Origin: Nocardioides sp. Soil805
GTDB taxonomy: Bacteria; Actinomycetota; Actinomycetes; Propionibacteriales; Nocardioidaceae
Length of the DNA: 64,000 bases
Assembly (NCBI RefSeq): GCF_001429625.1
Contig: NZ_LMSU01000002.1
Span: 806,001 to 870,000, forward strand
Reading direction: 5' to 3'
Both the position numbers and the translations under genes were made by a program. This document shows, in pieces, positions 54,724-63,556 of this stretch; the first letter of the stretch is position 1, and every line of letters starts with the position of its first letter. The notes under the pieces were generated by a model. The model saw only the letters and a program-made list of their open reading frames with translations, was not told the origin of the DNA and searched no databases.

Positions 54724-56031
54724 TCAGGTGAGGGCGTCCCAGACCTCGGGGGTGACCACGCCGGTGGCCGACAGCCCCGTCTTCCGCTGGAACGCCTTCA
54801 CCGCACGGGCGGTCCCCTTGTCGACCACGCCGTCGATGCGCACCGGACGGCCGAGCGCTGCGGTGAGGGCGCGCTGGAGCCGGAGCACCGCGGACCCGGT
54901 GTCACCGACCTTGAGCAGCGGGTGGCTCCCGCGGGCCAGCAGGGCGGTCCAGGTGCTGCGGGTGAGGCGGCCGGTGTCGGGGAGGTCGAGCCTGCGCTGC
55001 GCCTTGCGGACCGCGGCGGCCGTGCGGGCGTCGTACCGGCCGGTGATCGGGGCCCTCGTGACGTGCTGGCGGCGCAGCAGGCACTGCGCGGCGCGGACCG
55101 CGTCGCCGCTGCGCCCGGTGCGGAGGGTGGGGTAGCGGCGCAGGTCGGCGTCGACGCCGCGGCACAGCGGCCGGCTGCGGGGCGCGACCGAGCCGCGGCC
55201 GACGTCGACCCAGTTGGCGTCGATGCTCATCGGGTAGCCGCCGAACGCCTGCACGACGTCGATCGCGTACTGGTGGACGCGGGCGTGGTCGTCCCACTCG
55301 CTGCTCAGCACCCGCTGGTCGGTGCGCACGTCGGAGCGGCCGTTGGCCCAGGCGAACCAGATGTCGTCGGGCATCGCGTAGGACCCGCGCGAGACCCGGT
55401 GGGCGAAGTCCAGGGACGTGATGGCGGCGCCGATGCTGGAGTAGACGCCCGAGCGGTAGCCCGAGGCGTGCAGGGCCCTGGTCCACCCGGACAGGAACGA
55501 CAGAGCCGCCTGGCGGCAGTCGTCCGGGCCGATGTCGTAGTCCTCGAGGTCGTAGTAGAGCGTGCCGCCCCGGCCGATGCCGAGCGCGCCCGCGGTGCCC
55601 ACCGCGGCCGCTGCCTCGGCGCGGCCCTGCTGCTCGGCGGTGGCCAGGTCGGACGACATGACCTCGGCGTACGCCGAGCAGGATGCCTGCGGCCCGACCC
55701 ACAGCGGCAGCAGGTGCCAACCCTGGCGCTGCTGGGTGCTCACCCAGTCGGCGTCGAGCTCGGGCTGCTCGCAGAGTCGGTTGCTGCCGCCGACGTAGAC
55801 ACCGATGCCGGAGTACGGCGACGTCAGGCGCCACGCGTCCATCACCTCCTGCGCCGGGGCCGCGCAGGTGTCGAACGCGTAGCCGGTCAGCGAGCCGGGA
55901 GCGGCGCCGCCGCCCGCCTGTCCGGCGGCGTGCGCCGGCATCGGTGCCGTCATGGTCACCACTGCGCTCGCACACAGGGCGAGGGCGGCCAGGCAGCGTC
56001 GTGTACGGCGAGTGGTCCCCGAGAGTCGCAT
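54724..56031 (-). CDS. Secreted DUF1906 glycoside-hydrolase-like protein with two peptidoglycan-binding domains
   Basis: A 435-residue exported protein. Signal peptide about 1-35 (ending PAHAAG). Residues about 45-260 resemble the DUF1906 TIM-barrel domain related to GH25 (GYAFDTCAAPAQEVMDAW, YYDLEDYDIGPDDCRQAA, GYRSGVYSSIGAAI, WANGRSDVRTD). Residues about 285-355 and 365-435 are two PG_binding_1 domains (LRTGRSGDAVRAAQCLLRRQ; LKVGDTGSAVLRLQRALTAA). Likely a cell-wall hydrolase or wall-bound enzyme. TATCCT seven bases upstream of the ATG suggests leaderless transcription. Confidence 0.85.
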   Translation of the reverse strand: MRLSGTTRRTRRCLAALALCASAVVTMTAPMPAHAAGQAGGGAAPGSLTGYAFDTCAAPAQEVMDAWRLTSPYSGIGVYVGGSNRLCEQPELDADWVSTQQRQGWHLLPLWVGPQASCSAYAEVMSSDLATAEQQGRAEAAAAVGTAGALGIGRGGTLYYDLEDYDIGPDDCRQAALSFLSGWTRALHASGYRSGVYSSIGAAITSLDFAHRVSRGSYAMPDDIWFAWANGRSDVRTDQRVLSSEWDDHARVHQYAIDVVQAFGGYPMSIDANWVDVGRGSVAPRSRPLCRGVDADLRRYPTLRTGRSGDAVRAAQCLLRRQHVTRAPITGRYDARTAAAVRKAQRRLDLPDTGRLTRSTWTALLARGSHPLLKVGDTGSAVLRLQRALTAALGRPVRIDGVVDKGTARAVKAFQRKTGLSATGVVTPEVWDALT

Positions 56032-56038
56032 GGCGACG

Positions 56039-56044
56039 AGGATA
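56039..56044 (-). promoter_or_regulatory. -10 element of the secreted DUF1906 gene
   Basis: TATCCT on the minus strand ends 7 bases before the ATG at 56031. Confidence 0.45.
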
Positions 56045-56158
56045 GGGGGCGGAGCGCGTGCTCGCGGGGCGCACGGACGCGTATGCCGTAGCCCCCACCT
56101 GGATCCGTGGGCGATCCGACCGAACCGGTGCGCGTTCTCGAGGCGTTGAAGGGGTGCA

Positions 56159-56184
56159 GGAACGTATCCCACCAGCTGGCCGTA
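56159..56184 (+). promoter_or_regulatory. Possible ECF-type promoter upstream of SigE-like gene
   Basis: GGAAC (56159-56163) followed after 17 bases by CGTA resembles the GGAAC/CGTT pattern of many ECF sigma promoters; it could allow autoregulation of the sigma gene. The remainder of this 214-bp divergent gap shows nothing clear. Confidence 0.3.
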
Positions 56185-56245
56185 GCCACGCCGCGAGGGA
56201 TGGCACATCATCGTGGTGGGACGTCTCGGTGGAAGGGATCGACCG

Positions 56246-56755
56246 ATGACCGACGAGGAGGACTTCGCCGACTTCGTCGCCGCGCGCTGGACGTCCCTCT
56301 ACCGCCTGGCCTACCTGCTGGCCGCGTCGCCGACGGGTGCGGAGGACCTCCTGCAGACCACGCTGGAGAAGGCCTACGTGCGCTGGGGGCGGATCAGTCG
56401 CATGGAGTACCCCGAGGCCTACGTGCGCCGCATGCTGGCCACGACCCTGGTCTCCAGCCGTCGCCGCGCCTGGACCCGCGAGCAGCCGAGCGAGCGGCTG
56501 CCGGAGACCCTGGGGGAGTCGGCCGAGCTCGAGGTGCTGGACCACTGCCTGCTCTGGCCACTGGTCTGCGCCCTCCCCGAAAGGCAACGTGCCGTGATCG
56601 TGCTGCGCTACTACGAGGGCCTGAGCGAGGCCCAGATCGCCGAGGCGCTCGGGTGCGCCAGGGGCACCGTGAAGTCCCAGTCGTCGGCGGCGGTCGGAGC
56701 CCTGCGCCGGGCCCTCGCGGCCGCCGGCGTGGGAGAGGGGGTGAGCACGTCATGA
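56246..56755 (+). CDS. SigE-family ECF RNA polymerase sigma factor
   Basis: A 169-residue ECF sigma factor of the actinobacterial SigE family (ECF41/SigE-like annotation group). Region 2 has WTSLYRLAYLLAASPTGAED and LLQTTLEKAYVRWGRI; region 4 has LPERQRAVIVLRYYEGLSEA, QIAEALGCARGTVKSQSSAA. ATG at 56246 is preceded by GGAAGGGA. The stop overlaps the start of a membrane-protein gene by 4 bases, the normal sigma then membrane-partner order. Confidence 0.92.
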   Translation: MTDEEDFADFVAARWTSLYRLAYLLAASPTGAEDLLQTTLEKAYVRWGRISRMEYPEAYVRRMLATTLVSSRRRAWTREQPSERLPETLGESAELEVLDHCLLWPLVCALPERQRAVIVLRYYEGLSEAQIAEALGCARGTVKSQSSAAVGALRRALAAAGVGEGVSTS

Positions 56756-57585
56756 GTCTCGACGAGGACCTTCGGGCCACCTTCATGCGCGAGGCGGAGA
56801 GGCGGACTGCTCCGCCGCCCGACGTGGCAGGCATGATCAGTGGAGGTCGCGTACGCCGACGTCGCCGCAACGTCGTGCGGCTCGGGGCCGTGGCCGCCGC
56901 GACCGTGCTCGTGGGCTCGACGGCCTATGGCGTCCTGCAGGTCGACCTCACCGCCCCCGGGACCGATCAGGGACCCGCGAGCACGCCGAGCCCGGTCGTG
57001 GAGGAGCCGCCCGGGCTCGAGCCGGGGCGGCCGTACCGGATGGTCGTGGGCAGCCTCCGGTCCGGTCCCCTGATCGAGGCCGAGGTGACGGTCGACAGCG
57101 ACCGCTGGGTGGACGGGGACTTCGCGCGGCTGGGGAACAGCACCGGCACCACCTGGGTCGGTTTCGGGGTCTACGAGCCCGTCAGGCTGGCCGCCGGCAC
57201 GGGGTGCGTCGACGACCGGAGGATGGTGATGTCCGAGGACACGCCGGACGCGGTGGCCCGCCAGCTGGCGGGACTCCCGCGCAGCGAGGTCCTCCAGGCT
57301 CCCGCACGGACCGAGGCGTTCGGCCGCTCCGCCGTGCACCTGCGGATGAGGATCGACGCGGAGTGCCTCAACTGGTACCGGGTCGCCGAGACCGAGCGAG
57401 GGGCCCGGGGCATCACCTACACGGCTCCCGGCGTAGCCGCGCTCAACGTCATCATCGACTTCTGGGTGATGGGCGTGGACGGGACCCCGGTCATCGTCGA
57501 CCAGTGGCGCAACGCCGACGCCCCGGCGGAGATCGTGTACGAGGCGACGCGGGCACGGGAGTCCGTCACCATCTTCGTCGACTAG
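56752..57585 (+). CDS. Single-pass membrane protein, partner of SigE-like factor
   Basis: A 277-residue protein with an N-terminal cytosolic segment (1-40, Arg-rich RVRRRRRN before the helix), one membrane helix (about 41-62, LGAVAAATVLVGSTAYGVLQ) and an extracytoplasmic domain of about 200 residues. No enzymatic motif seen. In the SigE family such overlapping genes usually encode the membrane-anchored regulatory partner. It is built like the membrane protein at 52521-53120, though the sequences are not clearly alike. Confidence 0.7.
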   Translation: MSLDEDLRATFMREAERRTAPPPDVAGMISGGRVRRRRRNVVRLGAVAAATVLVGSTAYGVLQVDLTAPGTDQGPASTPSPVVEEPPGLEPGRPYRMVVGSLRSGPLIEAEVTVDSDRWVDGDFARLGNSTGTTWVGFGVYEPVRLAAGTGCVDDRRMVMSEDTPDAVARQLAGLPRSEVLQAPARTEAFGRSAVHLRMRIDAECLNWYRVAETERGARGITYTAPGVAALNVIIDFWVMGVDGTPVIVDQWRNADAPAEIVYEATRARESVTIFVD

Positions 57586-57613
57586 CCCCGTCGCGGTCAC
57601 TCAGGACGACGGG

Positions 57614-57619
57614 TAGCGT
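57614..57619 (+). promoter_or_regulatory. -10 element of a small hypothetical gene
   Basis: TAGCGT ends 7 bases before the ATG at 57627. Confidence 0.45.
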
Positions 57620-57626
57620 CACGAAG

Positions 57627-57905
57627 ATGCCGGACGACCACACCACCGACGACATCGTGCACGAGTCCGCCCTGCAGCTCTGGGCGGCCGCGCAGACGGA
57701 CTTCGATCCCTTCGAGGTGCCGCCCGAGGAGTGGGGCCCGAACGTCGTCCCCGTGCGTGACGCCGACATCGCCCACGACACCCATCTCGACCTGGCAGTC
57801 GTGCGCGAGTCGATCGGGCGGCTGGAGGGCTCTCGCCTCGTTGCGGAGCGGGAGGGGTCCGATGTCGTGGTCACCCGGACCGTCCCGGACGACGTGCCGC
57901 TCTGA
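57627..57905 (+). CDS. Small acidic hypothetical protein
   Basis: A 92-residue acidic protein (DDHTTDDIVHESALQLWAAA, then FDPFEVPPEEWGPNVV and LDLAVVRESIGRLEGSRLVA). It may adopt a small helical fold; the last part looks like a winged-helix fragment. Function unknown. It stands alone, convergent with the acyl-CoA dehydrogenase gene. Confidence 0.6.
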   Translation: MPDDHTTDDIVHESALQLWAAAQTDFDPFEVPPEEWGPNVVPVRDADIAHDTHLDLAVVRESIGRLEGSRLVAEREGSDVVVTRTVPDDVPL

Positions 57906-57920
57906 GGCCTCCGCTGAGGA

Positions 57921-59069
57921 CTACAGGCCCAGCATCCGGCCGATGATCTCCTTCTGGATCTCGGTCGTCCCGCCGTAGATGGTCTGGATCCGCGAGTCGG
58001 TGTAGGCCTTGGAGATCGGGTACTCGTTCATGTAGCCGTACCCGCCGTGCAGCTGCACGCCCGCGTCCACGACCCGCTTCTGCAGCTCGGTCGTCCACCA
58101 CTTCGCCATCGAGGCGAGCGAGGTGTCGACGGTCCCGGCGTTGAGCCGCAGCACGCAGTCGTTGACGAAGACCCGCGCGATGTGGGCCTCGGTCGCCATC
58201 TCGGCCAGCACGAACCGGTTGTGCTGGAACGCCCCGATCGGCTTGCCGAACGCCTTGCGCTCCTTGGCGTAGGCCAGGCAGAGCTCCAGCACGTGCTCGA
58301 TCGCGGCCACCGCGATGCAGGCGATGGAGATGCGCTCCTGCGGCAGGTTCTCCATGAGCGAGACGAAGCCCGAACCGGGGGCGCCGAGCAGGTTGGCCTT
58401 GGGGACGCGCACGTCGGTGAAGGAGAGCTCGGCGGTGTCCTGCGCGTGCAGGCCCATCTTGTCGAGGTTGCGCCCGCGCTCGAAGCCCTCCATCCCGCGC
58501 TCGACCACGAGCAGGCTGATGCCCTGGTGGCCCGCGTCCGGATCGGTGCGGCAGACCACGATCACCAGGTCGGACAGGATGCCGTTGCTGATGAACGTCT
58601 TGGACCCGTTGAGCACGTAGTGGTCGCCCGCGTCGACCGCCGTCGTCCGGATGCCCTGCGGGTCCGAGCCCGCGCCCGGCTCGGTCATCGCGATCGCCGA
58701 GACGATCTCACCCGAGACGAGCCCGGGCAGCCAGCGCTGCTTCTGCTCCTCGGTCCCGAGGGAGGAGATGTAGGGGACGATGATGTCGGTGTGCACGGCG
58801 AAGCCCGGTCCGGACGCCCCGACCCGGGCGGCCTCCTCGGCCAGCACCATGTTGTAGCGGAAGTCGCGGATCCCCGGCCCGCCGTACTCCTCCGCGACGT
58901 CGAAGCACAGCAGCCCGGCCTCGCCGGCCTTGCGCCACACATCCCGGTCGACGACGCCGTCGGCCTCCCACTTCTCGTGGTACGGCGCGACCTCGCGCTC
59001 CATGAAGGTGCGGACGGTGGCGCGGAAGTCCTCGTGCTCCTGCTCGAGGATCGACGGGCGCTCAGGCAT
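57921..59069 (-). CDS. Acyl-CoA dehydrogenase
   Basis: FAD enzyme introducing an alpha-beta double bond into an acyl-CoA; 382 residues, full length. Motifs: AMTEPGAGSDPQGIRTTA (FAD/substrate), TFISNGILSDLVIV and QLHGGYGYMNEYPISKAY near the end. The usual catalytic Glu of the Y-E-G-T motif is Gly here (IYGGTTEIQK). A Glu at PQERISIA matches the position used in isovaleryl-type and long-chain dehydrogenases, so activity is likely retained. Last gene of a three-gene operon, overlapping the MpaB-like gene by 8 bases. Confidence 0.93.
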   Translation of the reverse strand: MPERPSILEQEHEDFRATVRTFMEREVAPYHEKWEADGVVDRDVWRKAGEAGLLCFDVAEEYGGPGIRDFRYNMVLAEEAARVGASGPGFAVHTDIIVPYISSLGTEEQKQRWLPGLVSGEIVSAIAMTEPGAGSDPQGIRTTAVDAGDHYVLNGSKTFISNGILSDLVIVVCRTDPDAGHQGISLLVVERGMEGFERGRNLDKMGLHAQDTAELSFTDVRVPKANLLGAPGSGFVSLMENLPQERISIACIAVAAIEHVLELCLAYAKERKAFGKPIGAFQHNRFVLAEMATEAHIARVFVNDCVLRLNAGTVDTSLASMAKWWTTELQKRVVDAGVQLHGGYGYMNEYPISKAYTDSRIQTIYGGTTEIQKEIIGRMLGL

Positions 59070-59985
59070 GGGTGCTCCTTGCAGGGGTGGTGTCGCGGGC
59101 GTTGAGGGCGTCGAGCATGGACAGCGGCCCGAGGTCGGCGAGTCGGTGCCCGCCCGGGTAGGTCGAGGCCCGGTGCAGGAGCGGCTCGGTGCGCGGCGGT
59201 GCGAGGCGCAGCAGCCGGGCGCGGGCCCGCAGGCCGCGGCGTACGAGGCGCACGAACCGGGCCGGCTGGGCCGGCAGCCCGAGCGCGACCCGCAGCGGCT
59301 CGTCCATCAGGGCGATGGTGACCCGACGGACGAGGGGGCGCAGCGGCGGCGGCGCGACGGTGCGGGCGATGTCGATGCTGGCCTCGGCCAGGGCGGTGTT
59401 GGCCGGGTCCTGCGCGAAGCGGGCCCGCTCGAAGTCGACGAGCAGCGCCAGGTAGCCGTCGTACGTCGTCGGCAGGTCCTTGAGGCCCATCAGCTCGCCG
59501 AAGCGCGTCGTCACCCGGGTGATCGCGATGAGCTCGTGCGGGTCGAGCGGGCGCCAGCCGTACTGGGAGATCCAGCGCACCGGGCCGACGATGGTGGTCG
59601 CCAGGACGTAGGCGTACTCCTCGTCGGGGATGTCGTAGTGGCCGTGGATCCGGTTGAGGCGGCGGACGGCGGCGTGCCCGCGCTCGCTGTCGATCCCCTC
59701 GATCGTGGCCTCCTGGCCGATGAGGATCGTGTCGTCGTAGCGCTTGACCCCGTGGTGCTCGAACTCGCCGGTGCGGTGCAGCACCCGGGAGATCGACGGC
59801 ACCCCGTAGTCGCGCATGAACGCGATCCCGGTGCCCTGCGAGTAGTCCCACGGGAACTCGTGGCGGGCGGTGAGGCCGAGGATCTCGTCGGCGTCCCGCT
59901 CGGGGTCGAGGGCCCGGATGCGCCGGAGGTTGTCGTAGCGACGCGGATGCGCGATCCGCGTCGCCAGGGGGCTCAGGAGACCCAT
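59062..59985 (-). CDS. MpaB/DUF2236-family oxygenase
   Basis: A 307-residue protein of the MpaB/DUF2236 family, which includes the fungal mycophenolic-acid oxygenase and the bacterial latex-clearing-type enzymes with b-type heme. Conserved segments are WDYSQGTGIAFMRDYGVPSI, the histidine-containing LHRTGEFEHHGVKRYDDT and IHGHYDIPDEEYAYVL. Oxidative cleavage of a long unsaturated chain is a reasonable inference given the acyl-CoA dehydrogenase next to it. It overlaps the LLM gene by 13 bases and the dehydrogenase gene by 8. Confidence 0.85.
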   Translation of the reverse strand: MGLLSPLATRIAHPRRYDNLRRIRALDPERDADEILGLTARHEFPWDYSQGTGIAFMRDYGVPSISRVLHRTGEFEHHGVKRYDDTILIGQEATIEGIDSERGHAAVRRLNRIHGHYDIPDEEYAYVLATTIVGPVRWISQYGWRPLDPHELIAITRVTTRFGELMGLKDLPTTYDGYLALLVDFERARFAQDPANTALAEASIDIARTVAPPPLRPLVRRVTIALMDEPLRVALGLPAQPARFVRLVRRGLRARARLLRLAPPRTEPLLHRASTYPGGHRLADLGPLSMLDALNARDTTPARSTHA

Positions 59986-61013
59986 TCCTTCACCTGCGCG
60001 ATGGTCGCGGCGGGGTCCTCGGTGGCCGGGGTGAGCGACAGGTTGGTGACCCCCGCCTCCCGGAAGGCGGCGATCCGCTCCTGGACGTACGACGCGGGGC
60101 CGACGAGGTTGGCCGCCTCGAGCCACTCGGTGGGGATGAGGGCCTCGGCCTCCTTCTTCTTCCCCGAGAGGTAGAGGTCCTGGATCTCCGCGGCCTCCTT
60201 CTCGTAGCCGTAGGAGCGGGCGACGTCGTTGTAGAAGTTCTTGCCCCGGGCGCCCATGCCCCCGACGTACAGCGCGAAGGTGGGGCGGGCGAGGTCGAGC
60301 AGCGCCTTGGTCTCCGGGCCCTCGCCGATGGCGACCATGCCGCCGGCGTTGATCTCGAGCGGACCCAGGTCGGACGACCGCTTGGCCCTGCCGGCCGCGA
60401 GCGCGTCGCCCCACACCAGGTGCGCCTTCTCGGGGTGGAACAGGATCGGGATCCACCCGTCGGCGATCTCGGCGGCCTGCTCGACGCTCTTGGGGCCGAG
60501 GCCGGCGATGTAGATCGGGATGGTGTCGCGGTCGGGGTGGGTGAGGATCTTGAGCGCCTTGCCGAGGCCGGTGACCGCGCCGTCCTCCTTGGTCAGCGGC
60601 AGCTTGATGATGCCGTCGTTGGTCAGCGGCTCGCGCTTGAGCCCGCGGCGCACGATGTCGATGACCTCGGCGGTGCGGCCCAGCGGCTTGGAGTAGGGGA
60701 CGCCGTGGAAGCCCTCGATGACCTGGGGCCCGCTTGCCCCGAGGCCGAGGATCGCGCGGCCGCCGGAGACGTTGTCGAGCCCGGCCGCGGTCTGCAGCAG
60801 CGCGCCGGGGGTGCGGGAGTAGATGTTGAGGATCGCCGAGCCGATCTCGACGGTCTCAGTCTTGGCCGCGAGGTAGCCCATCAGCGTGGGGGAGTCGAAG
60901 CCGTAGGCCTCCGCGACCCAGACGGTGTCGAGGCCCGCCTTCTCGAGCGCGCTGACCTGGTCGGCGGCCTCGCGCGGGTTCCCGGCGTACATCAACGGCA
61001 TGGAGAGCTTCAT
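59973..61013 (-). CDS. LLM-class F420-dependent oxidoreductase
   Basis: A 346-residue luciferase-like barrel. The motifs LDTVWVAEAYGFDSPTLMGY, ILNIYSRTPGALLQTAAGLD and GRAILGLGASGPQVIEGFHG match the F420-dependent LLM group of actinobacteria. Coenzyme F420 use is inferred from the family. First gene of the operon, starting at ATG 61013, 10 bases after a perfect palindrome. It may prepare the substrate for the MpaB-like oxygenase and acyl-CoA dehydrogenase. Confidence 0.9.
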   Translation of the reverse strand: MKLSMPLMYAGNPREAADQVSALEKAGLDTVWVAEAYGFDSPTLMGYLAAKTETVEIGSAILNIYSRTPGALLQTAAGLDNVSGGRAILGLGASGPQVIEGFHGVPYSKPLGRTAEVIDIVRRGLKREPLTNDGIIKLPLTKEDGAVTGLGKALKILTHPDRDTIPIYIAGLGPKSVEQAAEIADGWIPILFHPEKAHLVWGDALAAGRAKRSSDLGPLEINAGGMVAIGEGPETKALLDLARPTFALYVGGMGARGKNFYNDVARSYGYEKEAAEIQDLYLSGKKKEAEALIPTEWLEAANLVGPASYVQERIAAFREAGVTNLSLTPATEDPAATIAQVKEWVS

Positions 61014-61022
61014 GGACCCAAC

Positions 61023-61043
61023 TGTGACACCGTTACTGTCACA
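61023..61043. promoter_or_regulatory. Perfect palindrome TGTGACA-N7-TGTCACA, likely operator
   Basis: A 7-bp exact inverted repeat (61023-61029 and 61037-61043) lies directly upstream of the LLM gene start. Position and symmetry are typical for a TetR- or GntR-type repressor site controlling the LLM-MpaB-dehydrogenase operon. The regulator gene is not in the window. Confidence 0.6.
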
Positions 61044-61070
61044 ATCGCAAGGAGGTCGCGCCGGTGTCCG

Positions 61071-61811
61071 TCAGCGACGCAGCCGCGGACCGAAGACCAC
61101 GTCGACGCCGGGCGAGAACATCACGTGGTCCGGTCCGCGGGCGGCCAGGTCGCCGAAGCCGGCCGCGCCCAGCAGCTCGTCGTCCAGCGCGTCCAGCACG
61201 GCGTGGTGCAGCGGCCACGTGGGGTGCTCGTTGGGCCAGTAGCGGGTGCGCCCGGCCCGGTCGGAGAGGTGCAACCCCCAGCGGGCGGTGAGGAAGTGCT
61301 CCAGCGGGCCGGCCTCGAGGAGCTCGCCGACGCTCACCGAGATGCGCGAGCGGGCACCCCGTGGTCCGGGCCAGCGACGCCGGCAGGTGTAGGTGACGTG
61401 GGTGCCGGAGCGGTGCCGGTCCATCCGCGACCACAGGTAGGGCAGCCCCGGGCCCCACCGGGCGGCGAGCACGGGCGCGAGCCGCGACGCGTCGAGGCTG
61501 ACGAAGACGACGCCCCGCCGACCCTGCTCGTCGACCGAGTAGAGCCGGACGTTGGTCTCGTGGAACGACCCGACGTACGGCAGCCCGGGACCGCCGAGGA
61601 GCCCGATGCCCTGCATCCAGAAGGGGATCAGCCCGACGTACGACGACCCGTCGAGGGTGTCCGGTCGGGTGCCGGCCGGGAGGTACGGCTGCACCCGCTC
61701 CGGCGGGACCGCCCAGTGCAGGAACGCCAGCTCCGACCACCGCTGGGTGAAGACCGTGCGTCCGGCGGGCCGGGGCGCGAGCGGGGTGATCGGCTCGGGC
61801 TCCACGCTCAT
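61071..61811 (-). CDS. YqjF/DUF2071 family protein
   Basis: A 246-residue protein of the DUF2071 (YqjF) family. Motifs: QRWSELAFLHWAVPPERVQP, YLPAGTRPDTLDGSSYVGLI, PYVGSFHETNVRLYSVDEQG and VVFVSLDASRL. Function unknown; the fold resembles acetoacetate decarboxylase. ATG at 61811 overlaps the stop of the ABC exporter gene by 4 bases (ATGA), so it is the last gene of that operon. Confidence 0.9.
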   Translation of the reverse strand: MSVEPEPITPLAPRPAGRTVFTQRWSELAFLHWAVPPERVQPYLPAGTRPDTLDGSSYVGLIPFWMQGIGLLGGPGLPYVGSFHETNVRLYSVDEQGRRGVVFVSLDASRLAPVLAARWGPGLPYLWSRMDRHRSGTHVTYTCRRRWPGPRGARSRISVSVGELLEAGPLEHFLTARWGLHLSDRAGRTRYWPNEHPTWPLHHAVLDALDDELLGAAGFGDLAARGPDHVMFSPGVDVVFGPRLRR

Positions 61812-63556
61812 CCCTTCCCGTGCCAGGACTCCCACAGCGCGGCGTACGAGCCGCCGGCGGCGACCAGCTCGTCGTGCGAGCCGAACTCGGAGATGACGCC
61901 ATCCTCCACCACGGCCACCCGGTCGGCGTCGTGCGCCGAGAAGAGCCGGTGCGCGATCGCGATGACCGTGCGCCCGTGGAGCACGGCGGCCAGCGACCGC
62001 TCGAGGTGCCGGGCGGCGCGCGGGTCGATGAGCGAGGTCGCCTCGTCCAGGACCAGCGTGTGCGGGTCGGCGAGCACCAGGCGCCCCAGCGCGACCTGCT
62101 GGGCCTGGGCGGCGGTGAGCGCACGGCCCCCGGAGCCGACGACCGTGTCGAGCCCCGACGGCAGTGCCTCGACCCACTCCAGCGCGTCGACGGCGTCCAG
62201 CGCCTCGCTGATCGCCTCGTCGGAGGCGCCGGGGCGGGCGAGCACCAGGTTCTCCCGGAGCGTGCCGACGAAGACGTGGTGCTCCTGGGTCACCAGCGCC
62301 ACGTGCCCGCGCAGGTCGTCCAGCGGCAGCTCGACGAGCCCGACGTCGCCGACCGTCACCCGGCCGGTGCGCGGCGGGTGGATGCCGGCGAGGAGCCGAC
62401 CGAGCGTCGACTTGCCGGCCCCGGACGGCCCGACCATGGCGATCCGCTCGCCGACCCCGACGTCGAGGTCGACGCCGTGCAGCACGTCGCGCCCCTCGAC
62501 GTAGGAGAACCGGACGTCCTGCGCCTCGAGCTTCTCGCTGGTCGGGCGTGCGCCCGAGACCGAGCGGTCGTCGGGGACGTGTGCGACTCCGAGCAGTCGG
62601 GCGAGGGAGGCGGCGCCGAGCTGGAGCTCGTCGAGGATCGAGACCAGCCGGTCGACCGGGTCGATGAGCATCTGCACGTAGAGCGTCGCCGTGGTCACCT
62701 CGGCCAGCGACACCGAGCCCCGGGTGTAGAGCCAGCCGCCGAAGAGCAGCGTGCCGACGACCGGCAGCAGGTAGGCCAGCTCCATGCTCGGGAAGAACAC
62801 GGTGCGCAACCGCAGCGTGTACTTCTCGGCGTCGTACGACGCGGCGCAGTCGGCGTCGCCGGTCTCCACCCGCCGGCGCCCGAGGCCCAGCGCCTCGACG
62901 GTGCGGGCGCCCTCGACGGTCTCCGAGAGCGTGGTGGTGATCTGGGAGTACGACGCCGTCTCACGCAGGTAGCCGTCCTTGGCGCGGGCGAGGTACCACC
63001 GCAGGCCGGTGACGAGCGGCGGGAGCGCGAGCAGGCAGGGCAGGAACACCCACCAGCCGACGCTGAGCGCGGCGGCGAAGGTCAGCACGGCCGTGACGAC
63101 GGCGATCGTCCACTCCGGCAGCGCCCAGCGCACCGACCAGCCGAGCCGGTCGATGTCGCTGCTGGTGCGGGTCAGCAGGTCCCCGGAGCCGGCCGCCTCG
63201 ACCGTGCCGACAGGCAGGGCGAGGGTGTTCTTGACGAAGTCCTCGCGCAGCTCGGCCAGCACCAGCTCGCCCATCACCTGCGAGCGGTAGCGGGCGAAGC
63301 GGGTCAGCACCGACTGGGCGAGCAGGAAGACCGCCAGCAGGACGGCGATCCGGTCGACGTGGTCGACGGTGGTGCCGTCCTCGACGGACTGCACCAGGTC
63401 GCCGAGGAGCTGGGGCGCGGCGAGCGCCGACAGCGCAGCGAGCACGTGCAGGCCGAGCGCCGACCACAGCAGCACCGGGTGCCGCTGCGCGACCTGGGCG
63501 ACGTAGCGGCGCACCGCGCGGCCGTCGGCCACGGGGAGCTTCGTGGTCACGCTCAC
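61808..63556 (-). CDS. ABC exporter half-subunit with degenerate signature motif
   Basis: A 582-residue fused exporter: membrane domain (about 1-320, six helices) and nucleotide-binding domain (about 340-582). Walker A is VGPSGAGKST and Walker B LVLDEATS, both intact, with the switch His in AIAHRLFSAHD. The ABC signature reads ALTAAQAQQVALGR instead of L-S-G-G-Q, so it is degenerate. This fits one half of a heterodimeric exporter; the upstream gene encodes the other. GTG at 63556 overlaps that gene by 4 bases. Confidence 0.9.
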   Translation of the reverse strand: MSVTTKLPVADGRAVRRYVAQVAQRHPVLLWSALGLHVLAALSALAAPQLLGDLVQSVEDGTTVDHVDRIAVLLAVFLLAQSVLTRFARYRSQVMGELVLAELREDFVKNTLALPVGTVEAAGSGDLLTRTSSDIDRLGWSVRWALPEWTIAVVTAVLTFAAALSVGWWVFLPCLLALPPLVTGLRWYLARAKDGYLRETASYSQITTTLSETVEGARTVEALGLGRRRVETGDADCAASYDAEKYTLRLRTVFFPSMELAYLLPVVGTLLFGGWLYTRGSVSLAEVTTATLYVQMLIDPVDRLVSILDELQLGAASLARLLGVAHVPDDRSVSGARPTSEKLEAQDVRFSYVEGRDVLHGVDLDVGVGERIAMVGPSGAGKSTLGRLLAGIHPPRTGRVTVGDVGLVELPLDDLRGHVALVTQEHHVFVGTLRENLVLARPGASDEAISEALDAVDALEWVEALPSGLDTVVGSGGRALTAAQAQQVALGRLVLADPHTLVLDEATSLIDPRAARHLERSLAAVLHGRTVIAIAHRLFSAHDADRVAVVEDGVISEFGSHDELVAAGGSYAALWESWHGKG

